NCBI RefSeq assembly: GCF_003418935.1
Contig: NZ_QVMT01000004.1
Coordinates: forward strand, 468,052 to 532,051
DNA: 64,000 nt
Reading direction: 5' to 3'
Source of the DNA: Emticicia sp. C21
GTDB lineage: Bacteria; Bacteroidota; Bacteroidia; Cytophagales; Spirosomataceae
In this document: positions 34,689 to 42,750 of the stretch, one piece after another
How the letters are laid out: each line of letters opens with the position of its first letter
How positions within the stretch are numbered: the stretch's first letter is position 1
Notes under the pieces: model-generated
Database searches by the model: none
What the model was told of the DNA's origin: nothing
The model's input: only the letters and a program-made list of their open reading frames with translations
Translations under genes and position numbers: made by a program

Positions 34689-37286
34689 AGTACATAGGGT
34701 TATCAGAATAATAAATACAGCTGTAAGTATATAAATATCTGTTCCTATGGTAGTTCGATAAGCAAAACTTGCTAACCATTCTTTTGTTCCCCAAGCTACG
34801 ATAGGAAAGGCTATAACTAATGCTACAATAATCAGTTGGAAGAAATCTTTGGATAGCAGAATGGCTACATTCGTTACGGTAGCACCAACTACTTTGCGGA
34901 TGCCTATCTCTTTTTGTCGGCGTTGGGCAGTAAAAGCTGCTAAACCAAACAGACCTAAGCAGGAAATAATAATGGCTAAGCTAGCAAAATATCTGGATAG
35001 CACCCCTACTCTGTTTTCAGAAGTATAGAGTGCCTGATAATCATCGTCAAGGAAACGATACTCGAAAGCCATGCCTTTATTGAAACTGGCATAGGCCTGT
35101 TGGATTCTGTCGATTGTTTGTTGCTCGTTACCACCTTGCAACCGAACCAATACATTGGGCATAACTGAGTATATCTGGAAGAAACAAGGTTTTACTTCCT
35201 GATAAAGTGATTCAAAATTAAAATCTTCTGCAACACCTACAATCTGACGCTCTCTATCCCAATATCGGATGGTCTTTCCAATAGGATTTTTCAAACCCAT
35301 TTCTTTGATGGCCGTTTCATTCAATATCATTTCTTTTTCAGGATTGGATGAGAAATTTCTACCTTCCTTGATTCTGATATTCATGGTTTCCAGAAACTTT
35401 GGCCCAACCTCTAAATTAGCCATCTCAAAGTCTACTGAAGGGTCCTTGCCCGGCCATTGAAATCCTCCGATTCCCCCGTGTTGTCCTGTCAGGTTATGGT
35501 AATAACTCCCTGCATTCACAACACCTGGTATCTCTCTTAATTCGTTTATAAAACTGATTGCAGTACTACGTTTAACTGAATCCTTCTCTAAAGGAATCTC
35601 GAAATGAATCACATGGTCGCGGCTATACCCCAGGTTTTTTGATTGTATATAACTTATCTGTTTATAGACTACCAATACGCCTGCAATAAAAATGACAGAT
35701 AAAGTAAACTGAAAAACTACCAGCCCTTTGCGCACCCACAACTCACCGACTGATGTTTTCAATTTGCCTTTCAATACCGCAACCGGATTAAATCCGGATA
35801 TATACAGAGCCGGATAGCTACCAGCCAGAATACCTGCAAACAAAGTAATACCTAACATAGCTACGACTACTTTCCAGTTAAAATTCAAGAACAGATTTTT
35901 GCCCGTGATTTCATTAAAAGCAGGGAGTAGTAAAAATATGAGTACTGTGGAAAGAATCAATGCTAAGAAGCTTAACAAAACTGATTCGCTAATGTATTGA
36001 AAGATAAGCGAACTGCGGGAGGCTCCTACTACTTTCTTCACCCCTACTTCTTTCATACGTTGAGAAGCTTTTGCAGTAGAAAGATTCATGAAATTGATAC
36101 AGGCTATTATAAGGATAAAAATAGCAATAATCACAAATAGCTTCACATAGGTAATTCTGCCACCTACCTGAACGCCATTTTCATATTTACCATATAAATA
36201 TTTATCTGAAAAAGGTCTGGCTAATAGTATTCGCTTAGAGTTTTTCTCTTTGCCCTGCATATATTTTTCTATTTTCTTATTGAATGCAGCAACGTTGGTA
36301 CCCTCTTTTAATAAGAGATAAGTACGAGGGTCGCTATTACCCCATTTTAACATACCGGGGCGTTTTTCAACGAACAAATCAAAATTGAAAAGTATATCAA
36401 AAGGCTCTGAGACATTCGGAGGATTTGCTTCAAAAACTCCGGTAATCAGATAGGGGCCGTTAAACTCATTCTGATTCCATTCTATGGTTTTCCCAACTAC
36501 ATTATGTGTGGTATTGAATAATTTCATAGCCAGTTCGTCAGAAATCGCTACTGCATGTTTATCTGCCAAGGCTGTGTTTTTATCCCCTTGCAGAAAATTA
36601 CAATCAAACATCTGGAAATAGTCTTTTCCGACAAACTGGCCTTTGGCTTTTAGCTTAGTTTCATTGAGCCTTACGATACCTTTACTCGAAAACCACGAGG
36701 CAGGTATTACAGGAGTAGCATAGGCTATTTCGGGAAATTCTGCTGCCATTGATTTTGCCAGAATACCAGCGGTATATTCTCCGGTTTCAATATCATTCTC
36801 TTTAGGTATTGTTTGCAATATCTGATAGAGTCGGGCATCTTTCTCATGGTTTTTATCAACACTCAATTCATCGTTTACCCATAGGTAAATCATAAAAGCG
36901 CCCGTCAAACCAATAGCTAAGCCACTCAGGTTCAACATCGTAAACTGAACATCTCTGCGGATATTCCGCCAGGCAATTTTAAAATAGCTCTTAATCATAG
37001 TTATGAATAATAAATAGGATGATACTCTTGATTCCCTTTCTCGTTTTAAAGCAAAAGGTTTGATAAAACTTAATACACCTAAGGTATACTCTTTTCTCGC
37101 TATTTTTACACCAAATACTCTTAGGTTCTTCTGAAACCGCTCATAGAGGTCTCCCTGCACCTCTTCCAACAGATGAGGCGCACAAAACCATTCTAATAGC
37201 TTATCTGCCCAGCGGGGTGGGATTGGCTTTTGCATGTCTTTTTTGGCATAGGGCAGGGGGCTCGGGGCAGAGGGAAAATAAGCCAT
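34626..37286 (-). CDS. permease 6 of 7, prefix-domain-2 FtsX/MacB permease
   Basis: 886 residues. N-terminal prefix nearly identical to that of permease 7, including the extension MAYFPSAPSPLPYAKKD; the start at 37286 is again preceded by AAGGAGG in a 15-bp junction. The body is distinct: TM1 region MLNLSGLAIGLTGAFMIYLW, first coupling motif KASQRMKEVGVKKVVGASRS, second coupling motif QRRQKEIGIRKVVGATVTNV, end ALMNPVKTLKTE. Its periplasmic parts (e.g. YMQGKEKNSKRILLARPFSD) do not resemble those of permeases 1, 2, 5 and 7, so it likely recognises a different partner or cargo. Fewer charged residues in the second coupling helix (QRRQ instead of EQRT) are noteworthy. Confidence 0.93.
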   Translation of the reverse strand: MAYFPSAPSPLPYAKKDMQKPIPPRWADKLLEWFCAPHLLEEVQGDLYERFQKNLRVFGVKIARKEYTLGVLSFIKPFALKRERESRVSSYLLFITMIKSYFKIAWRNIRRDVQFTMLNLSGLAIGLTGAFMIYLWVNDELSVDKNHEKDARLYQILQTIPKENDIETGEYTAGILAKSMAAEFPEIAYATPVIPASWFSSKGIVRLNETKLKAKGQFVGKDYFQMFDCNFLQGDKNTALADKHAVAISDELAMKLFNTTHNVVGKTIEWNQNEFNGPYLITGVFEANPPNVSEPFDILFNFDLFVEKRPGMLKWGNSDPRTYLLLKEGTNVAAFNKKIEKYMQGKEKNSKRILLARPFSDKYLYGKYENGVQVGGRITYVKLFVIIAIFILIIACINFMNLSTAKASQRMKEVGVKKVVGASRSSLIFQYISESVLLSFLALILSTVLIFLLLPAFNEITGKNLFLNFNWKVVVAMLGITLFAGILAGSYPALYISGFNPVAVLKGKLKTSVGELWVRKGLVVFQFTLSVIFIAGVLVVYKQISYIQSKNLGYSRDHVIHFEIPLEKDSVKRSTAISFINELREIPGVVNAGSYYHNLTGQHGGIGGFQWPGKDPSVDFEMANLEVGPKFLETMNIRIKEGRNFSSNPEKEMILNETAIKEMGLKNPIGKTIRYWDRERQIVGVAEDFNFESLYQEVKPCFFQIYSVMPNVLVRLQGGNEQQTIDRIQQAYASFNKGMAFEYRFLDDDYQALYTSENRVGVLSRYFASLAIIISCLGLFGLAAFTAQRRQKEIGIRKVVGATVTNVAILLSKDFFQLIIVALVIAFPIVAWGTKEWLASFAYRTTIGTDIYILTAVFIILITLCTVSYQAIKAALMNPVKTLKTE

Positions 37287-37364
37287 GCCCTCTCCTCCTT
37301 GCTATTCTGTTTTCAATGTCCTCACCGGATTCATCAGTGCGGCTTTGATGGCCTGGTAGCTTAC
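37125..37364 (-). repeat. homogenised junction block, copy B
   Basis: Counterpart of 34450-34688. It covers the 3' end of permease 5, the 15-bp junction with the AAGGAGG Shine-Dalgarno, and the start of permease 6. The two copies lie 2.68 kb apart, one gene unit, as expected from tandem duplication or later gene conversion. Confidence 0.8.
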
Positions 37365-39941
37365 TGTAAGTATAGTGATTATCATGGCTCCTATACCTGC
37401 CAGCGCAAAAATCCACCAGGAGATTTCAGTATGATAGGTGTACTTCTGTATCCATTTCGCCATAAAATAATAGGCTAATGGTGAGGCTATGAACAGCGAT
37501 ATAACCACCAGTAATACAAAGTCCTTTGATAACAATGCCCAAAGGTTACTGACTGAAGCACCTAATATTTTACGGATACCAATTTCTTTGATGCGTTGCT
37601 CGGCTACGAAAGATGCCAAGCCAAATAAACCCAAGCATGAAATCAGAATAGCTAATATCGCACACAAGTTAGCGAGTTGACCGATTCGCTCTTCGGTTGC
37701 GAATTTTCTGGCATACTCTTCATCTACAAATTTGTATTCAAACGGAGCAGTCGGAATTATTTTTTTGAAGACAGCTTCAATTTTGGGTAATGCCTCAGCT
37801 GTGCTAATGGCCGGATTAATTTTAATATTGATGGTGTTAGGTCCACCATGACCCCTTATCATAAAAATAACCGGACTTGTAGGCTCATAAGGAGATTCCA
37901 TAACCATATCTTTGATTACACCTAATATTTTATAGTGCATTCGTTCTTTTTTCTGGAATTTCCAGCTTACATCCTCCCCTATCGGGTCTTTCAACCCCAT
38001 ATATTTAACAGCGGCTTCATTCATAACCATGCCTGCTGAATCTGAGGCTAATTCTCTTTTAAAATCACGTCCTTGTAAAAACTCCCAGCCTATAGTTTTT
38101 CCGTATTCGGGCGTAACTACCAGTGTACCAAGACTCTCTGTCTTGTCTTCAGTTTTGCCTTTCCATTCAAAGCCATCGTTATTCGACCATATTCCTGTAG
38201 GTGTTCCCATTGATTCAGCCATTTCTATTACTGCCCCAGTACTGATTAACTCATTTCTTAGTAAATCATGTTTGCCAAAAAAATCTTTTGATTTCATACC
38301 AACCATAATTACTCCTTCACGGGTATAACCTACAGGGCGGTTTTTAGCAAATTGTATTTGTTTGAATACGATGATTGTACCAATAATTAAGGTAACTGAA
38401 ACCGTGAATTGCACTACTACTAAAACCTTACGTGGTACTGATGCAAAGTACCCTACTCTGAATGTTCCTTTGAGTACTTTGACAGGTTGGAAAGAAGAAA
38501 GATATAAAGCAGGATAGCTACCTGCCAGCAGACCCGTGAGTACAATAAACCCAAGACTTATCAACCAGAAATAAGGATTTACTATGGGCAACTTCATCTC
38601 CTTAGCTGCTAATTGATTGAACCAATCTAAACTAAGTGCTACGAATAGCAGTGAAAGAGTAAAAGCAAATAGAACCACTAAAAATGATTCGCTGAAAAAC
38701 TGCCAGATGAGTTGTGCCCGCATAGAGCCAATAGCTTTGCGAACCCCCACTTCTTTCGCACGTTTTTCAGACCGGGCAGTGCTCAGGTTCATGAAATTAA
38801 TACAAGCTAATAGCAACACAAAAGCGCCGATAATGCTAATCAGCCAAACCATACGTAGCGGTTCAGGGTCTACCTGTCCACGTTTGTAGTTGTATAGATG
38901 CCAGTCGCTCATAGGCAATAAAAACACTTGCAGTTTGCGTTCAGCTTGTTCTTTGAAAGCCTCACGCAAATTGCTTAGAACGGCATCTTTAATATTAGCT
39001 GAAGCCTGGGCAAAATTAGTTTTGTCGTTTATCTGTGTATAGATTCTAATAAAATGATTATCCCAATCATTGATGGCTTTTTCCGATATCCACTTGTTTT
39101 GTGCTACCCATAAATCGAAAGGAGAAATAAATTTCACCTCGTTGAATTGCGAATTTAAAGGCAAATCTTCATATACCCCGGTTACTTTTACGTTTGTCTC
39201 GTTATTGATTTTTACTATCTGGTTTAGCGGATTCGCATCGCCAAAAAGTGTTTGTGCAGTAGATGCAGAAAGCATAATCGAATTAAGTTCTTTTAAACCA
39301 TCCCATGTGCCATATTGCATCTTAAGTGTCAACATCTCTGGGGCTGATGCACTCATAAAAAAGCCCTTGCGACCCACCTTATTTTCTCCCGCCGATAAAA
39401 CATTATCTACACTCCATGAGGTAGCCATAATATGTTTGAAATTAGCCTGATGATTGTTTTGCAATTCTGTCAATAATGGATACTGCATAGAAGAGCTTAT
39501 ACCAACGCCATCTTCATCTACTTCTCTGATTCTGACCTGAGCTATTTTATCATAGTTCAGATGATTCTTGTTAAAGCTTAGTTCATCATAAATCCATAAA
39601 CCGATAAGCATCGCTACGGCCATACCGGAAGCCAGCCCTAAGATATTAATGAAAGAATATCCCTTGTATTTCAGGATATTACGGAATGCGATTTTAAAGT
39701 AATTGCTAATCATAATTTTGTTATATAAAGATGGTGATAGTTCTTTTTGATGTTTTAGGGCAAAAGGTCTAATAAAACCCAGAACACTGACTATATAATC
39801 CCGACGAGCTGATTTTTCGCCAAATACCCGGACATTCTTCTGGAATCGTTCATGCAAATCCCCCTGCACCTCTTCAAGCAGATGAGGCGCACAAAACCAT
39901 TCTAATAGGTTATCTGCCCAGCGGGGTGGTTGGAGTTTCAT
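37302..39941 (-). CDS. permease 5 of 7, prefix-domain-2 FtsX/MacB permease
   Basis: 879 residues, start MKLQPPRWADNLLEWFCAPH without the N-terminal extension. A member of the 'SARSEKRAKEVG' subgroup: GYSFINILGLASGMAVAMLI (TM1), PMSDWHLYNYKRGQVDPEPL before the first FtsX block, TARSEKRAKEVGVRKAIGSM, KVLVVVQFTVSVTLIIGTII (TM, ~455), EQRIKEIGIRKILGASVSNL and end ALMNPVRTLKTE. Periplasmic loops are close to those of permeases 1 and 2. The 75-bp junction with permease 4 contains a perfect 19-bp inverted repeat (39970-40017). Confidence 0.93.
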   Translation of the reverse strand: MKLQPPRWADNLLEWFCAPHLLEEVQGDLHERFQKNVRVFGEKSARRDYIVSVLGFIRPFALKHQKELSPSLYNKIMISNYFKIAFRNILKYKGYSFINILGLASGMAVAMLIGLWIYDELSFNKNHLNYDKIAQVRIREVDEDGVGISSSMQYPLLTELQNNHQANFKHIMATSWSVDNVLSAGENKVGRKGFFMSASAPEMLTLKMQYGTWDGLKELNSIMLSASTAQTLFGDANPLNQIVKINNETNVKVTGVYEDLPLNSQFNEVKFISPFDLWVAQNKWISEKAINDWDNHFIRIYTQINDKTNFAQASANIKDAVLSNLREAFKEQAERKLQVFLLPMSDWHLYNYKRGQVDPEPLRMVWLISIIGAFVLLLACINFMNLSTARSEKRAKEVGVRKAIGSMRAQLIWQFFSESFLVVLFAFTLSLLFVALSLDWFNQLAAKEMKLPIVNPYFWLISLGFIVLTGLLAGSYPALYLSSFQPVKVLKGTFRVGYFASVPRKVLVVVQFTVSVTLIIGTIIVFKQIQFAKNRPVGYTREGVIMVGMKSKDFFGKHDLLRNELISTGAVIEMAESMGTPTGIWSNNDGFEWKGKTEDKTESLGTLVVTPEYGKTIGWEFLQGRDFKRELASDSAGMVMNEAAVKYMGLKDPIGEDVSWKFQKKERMHYKILGVIKDMVMESPYEPTSPVIFMIRGHGGPNTINIKINPAISTAEALPKIEAVFKKIIPTAPFEYKFVDEEYARKFATEERIGQLANLCAILAILISCLGLFGLASFVAEQRIKEIGIRKILGASVSNLWALLSKDFVLLVVISLFIASPLAYYFMAKWIQKYTYHTEISWWIFALAGIGAMIITILTVSYQAIKAALMNPVRTLKTE

Positions 39942-39969
39942 ATTTTTTGGCTTATTATTTACTGAGTGA

Positions 39970-40017
39970 TTGAGTGAATGAGTGATTAAAAAACAATCTA
40001 ATCACTCATTCACTCAA
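39970..40017 (-). repeat. perfect 19-bp intercistronic inverted repeat
   Basis: TTGAGTGAATGAGTGATTA (39970-39988) and its exact complement (39999-40017) flank a 10-nt loop. The arm is a tandem of GTGA-type octamers (GTGATTGA, GTGAATGA, GTGATTAA). It directly abuts the stop codon of permease 4 and precedes permease 5. Read on the minus strand the loop holds T-rich sequence but no terminal T-run follows, so an mRNA-processing or stabilising hairpin is more likely than a full terminator. Confidence 0.85.
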
Positions 40018-42636
40018 TTATTCACTTTTCAACGTCTTCACCGGATTCATTAATGCTGCTTTGATGGATTGATAGCTGACAGTTATCAAAGCAATCACAA
40101 TGGCCAACAAGCCCGCCATTACAAAAACCCACCACTCAATATCAATCCTATAAGAGAAATCTTTCAGCCAGCTATTCATGACATAAAATGCTATCGGGAA
40201 GGCCATGCTATTGGCTATCAATACTAATCTGATGAAATCTTTTGATAGCAAGGTTGTAATGCTCATCACACTTGCACCTAATACTTTTCTGATACCAATT
40301 TCTTTAGTTCGCTGCTCGGCTGAGAAAGTAGCTAAACCAAATAAACCAAGACACGAAACGAAAATGGCTAATATGGAGAAGTACAATACGATTGTCCCGG
40401 TTCGATGTTCTGCCCTGTACTGATTATCTAAGGCCTGATCTAAAAATTCGTATTGTGGTGCTGTTTGCTTCTCATATTGCTTATAGAGTTTTTCAATAGA
40501 AGCTATAGCTTCATGCGTTTGTCCGGGATTAGTTTTCACTAACATTCTGGAATAAAGTTCTTTAGGCCAGTAACGGAAAACAAATGGCTCTATGAGGGTA
40601 TTAAGTGGATGAAAATGGAAATCCTGCACTACACCTATTATCTTTCCTTTAGTTTCCCAAAGCGAAAATGTTTTACCAATGGCTTGTTCAGGTGTCCAGC
40701 CCATGCGTTTGGCAGCACTGGCATTGATGATATAGGCCGATGAAGTATCGGTTGTAACTGTAGCATTGAAATTTCTTCCGGCTATCAGTTTAATACCTGA
40801 GGTCGGTAAAAAATCCGGGTCTACATTACCTAAAGTCATTAAAAATTCATCTTTTTCTAACTGCCCCTCCCACTTGATAGCGTGAGTTGAATTAGTTACA
40901 TCTACCAGATTTGTTGAAGACAAAGCCACATTTGTAATACTAGTTTGCTTTAGCAAATCAGCCTTCATGTTCGCACTATTTTGGTAGAGATTATTCTTCA
41001 TTCTCACAACCAATACCTGTGATTTATCAAAGCCTAAATTTTTATTCTGTATATAGGTGAGTTGCTTATAAATAACAATAGTACCGATGATAAGAATAAT
41101 AGAAAAAACAAATTGACTTACTACCAAAGAACGACGAAATGTCTGCCCGGAACCAGCTTTGAATACCCCTTTCAATACTTTCACAGGCTGAAAACCGGAA
41201 AGATAAAAAGCCGGGTAGATACCAGCCAGTAGACTAATAAGCAAGGTCAAGGCAAGAACAGTCAAATGGAAATAAGGGTTAGTAAACGGTATAACTATTG
41301 CTTTGGCAGCAAGATTATTCATCAAAGGCAGAAAGGCAATCAATAGAAAAACCGCAAAAAAGACAGCGATAAAACTCATTAATACAGATTCGCTTAGGAA
41401 TTGGAATATGAGCTGCTTACGTAAAGCCCCAATTGCTTTTCTCACGCCTACCTCACGGCCTCTCTGCATAGCACGGGCAGTTGCTAAATTAATAAAGTTG
41501 AATAAGGCTATGAGCAGAATAATGATACCGACAATAGAGAAAATATGGATATAGATAATCTTACTCGTTTTGCTGCCAGAGTCTGTATTAAAAGCAAAAT
41601 TGGAATGAAGATAAATATCATACAAAGGTTGCAAGAGAAGCGTAGTAGTCGACTTTGGTTCTTTGCCTTTGATATAATTAACAATTTTCTTTTCCAAAGC
41701 CATTGCATCAGCTTCAGGTCTCAATTGCAGATAGGTATAATAATCGTTATTTCCCCATCGATAAGACCTTGCAATTCCTTCATAGGTTTTAGCTGATACT
41801 AAGGCATCAAACTGAATATGCGAATTAACGGGTATATCCTGAACTACGCCTGCTAAAGTCAGGGTATCCTCATTATTCATAATAAGGGGTTCTCCTAAAA
41901 GCTTATCTGACTGCCGCCAGTTTGAGCCAAATAGTTTTTCAGCTGTACTTTCAGTGATTATTACTTCCCTGGGTTGCAACAAAATGGTTTTAGCATTTCC
42001 CCTTTCCAATTTAAAGTCAAATACTTTAAAGAACTCGTTATCTGTAATGGCTGTTTTTTCTATTTCGATAGTGGTTGAATCATGCTGCAAAAACCGTAAA
42101 CCTCTTTGCCTGATCCGGGTTGCCGCTTGTATTTCAGGGTAGTCAGCTTTTAAAGCCGGAGCCAATGGCCCTGGAGTAACCGCAATGTCGTAAAACGTAC
42201 CTACCTGGTTTTGCTGTTCCACTACCCGATAGATTGATTTTCCGTTAGCATGAAATCTATCATAACTCAATTCGTCCCTGATAAATAGTCCGATGGTCAT
42301 GCAACAGGCTAAGCCGATAGCCAGACCTGCAATATTAATTAGGGAATAGCCTTTATGCTTAAGAAGATTCCTGAATGCGATTTTAAAATAATTGCTAATC
42401 ATAATTTGTATGTATAGTAAGGGTGAAGAAGAAAGTTCTTTGCTTCGTTTTAAGGCAAAAGGTTTGATAAAACCCAGAACACTGACTATATAATCCCAAC
42501 GGGCTGATTCCTCACCAAATACCCGTGCATTCTTTTGAAATCTTTCATGCAAATCTCCCTGCACCTCTTCCAGCAGATGAGGCGCACAGAACCATTCAAG
42601 CAATCGGTCTGCCCAGCGAGGAGGCGTTAATTTCAT
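40018..42636 (-). CDS. permease 4 of 7, prefix-domain-2 FtsX/MacB permease
   Basis: 872 residues, start MKLTPPRWADRLLEWFCAPH. The prefix is conserved, but the body is of a second type: TM1 SLINIAGLAIGLACCMTIGL, first coupling motif RAMQRGREVGVRKAIGALRK, TM RSLVVSQFVFSIILIIGTIV, second coupling motif EQRTKEIGIRKVLGASVMSI, and end ALMNPVKTLKSE. The periplasmic domain has DTSSAYIINASAAKRMGWTP and PFVFRYWPKELYSRM, typical of the widespread 'antimicrobial peptide ABC permease' annotation group. Cargo unknown. Its last codons read into the GTGAATAA octamer of the inverted repeat at 39970-40017. Confidence 0.93.
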   Translation of the reverse strand: MKLTPPRWADRLLEWFCAPHLLEEVQGDLHERFQKNARVFGEESARWDYIVSVLGFIKPFALKRSKELSSSPLLYIQIMISNYFKIAFRNLLKHKGYSLINIAGLAIGLACCMTIGLFIRDELSYDRFHANGKSIYRVVEQQNQVGTFYDIAVTPGPLAPALKADYPEIQAATRIRQRGLRFLQHDSTTIEIEKTAITDNEFFKVFDFKLERGNAKTILLQPREVIITESTAEKLFGSNWRQSDKLLGEPLIMNNEDTLTLAGVVQDIPVNSHIQFDALVSAKTYEGIARSYRWGNNDYYTYLQLRPEADAMALEKKIVNYIKGKEPKSTTTLLLQPLYDIYLHSNFAFNTDSGSKTSKIIYIHIFSIVGIIILLIALFNFINLATARAMQRGREVGVRKAIGALRKQLIFQFLSESVLMSFIAVFFAVFLLIAFLPLMNNLAAKAIVIPFTNPYFHLTVLALTLLISLLAGIYPAFYLSGFQPVKVLKGVFKAGSGQTFRRSLVVSQFVFSIILIIGTIVIYKQLTYIQNKNLGFDKSQVLVVRMKNNLYQNSANMKADLLKQTSITNVALSSTNLVDVTNSTHAIKWEGQLEKDEFLMTLGNVDPDFLPTSGIKLIAGRNFNATVTTDTSSAYIINASAAKRMGWTPEQAIGKTFSLWETKGKIIGVVQDFHFHPLNTLIEPFVFRYWPKELYSRMLVKTNPGQTHEAIASIEKLYKQYEKQTAPQYEFLDQALDNQYRAEHRTGTIVLYFSILAIFVSCLGLFGLATFSAEQRTKEIGIRKVLGASVMSITTLLSKDFIRLVLIANSMAFPIAFYVMNSWLKDFSYRIDIEWWVFVMAGLLAIVIALITVSYQSIKAALMNPVKTLKSE

Positions 42637-42641
42637 TTATT

Positions 42642-42742
42642 TAGTGATTTAGTGAATAAGTGAACAAGTGATGATTTTTATTAGTGCTTATAAATTATTT
42701 TATAAATATTTTAATCACTAACTCACTCATTCACACAATCAC
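42642..42742 (-). repeat. imperfect intercistronic inverted repeat of GTGA octamers
   Basis: The 113-bp junction of permeases 3 and 4 has a left arm GTGATTTA-GTGAATAA with GTGAACAA-GTGATGAT (about 42644-42675). The right arm, AATCACTAACTCACTCATTC onward (about 42712-42742), is its imperfect complement. The spacing of GTGA units is 8 bp. Same design as 39970-40017 but more diverged. Confidence 0.7.
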
Positions 42743-42750
42743 TTAATTCT

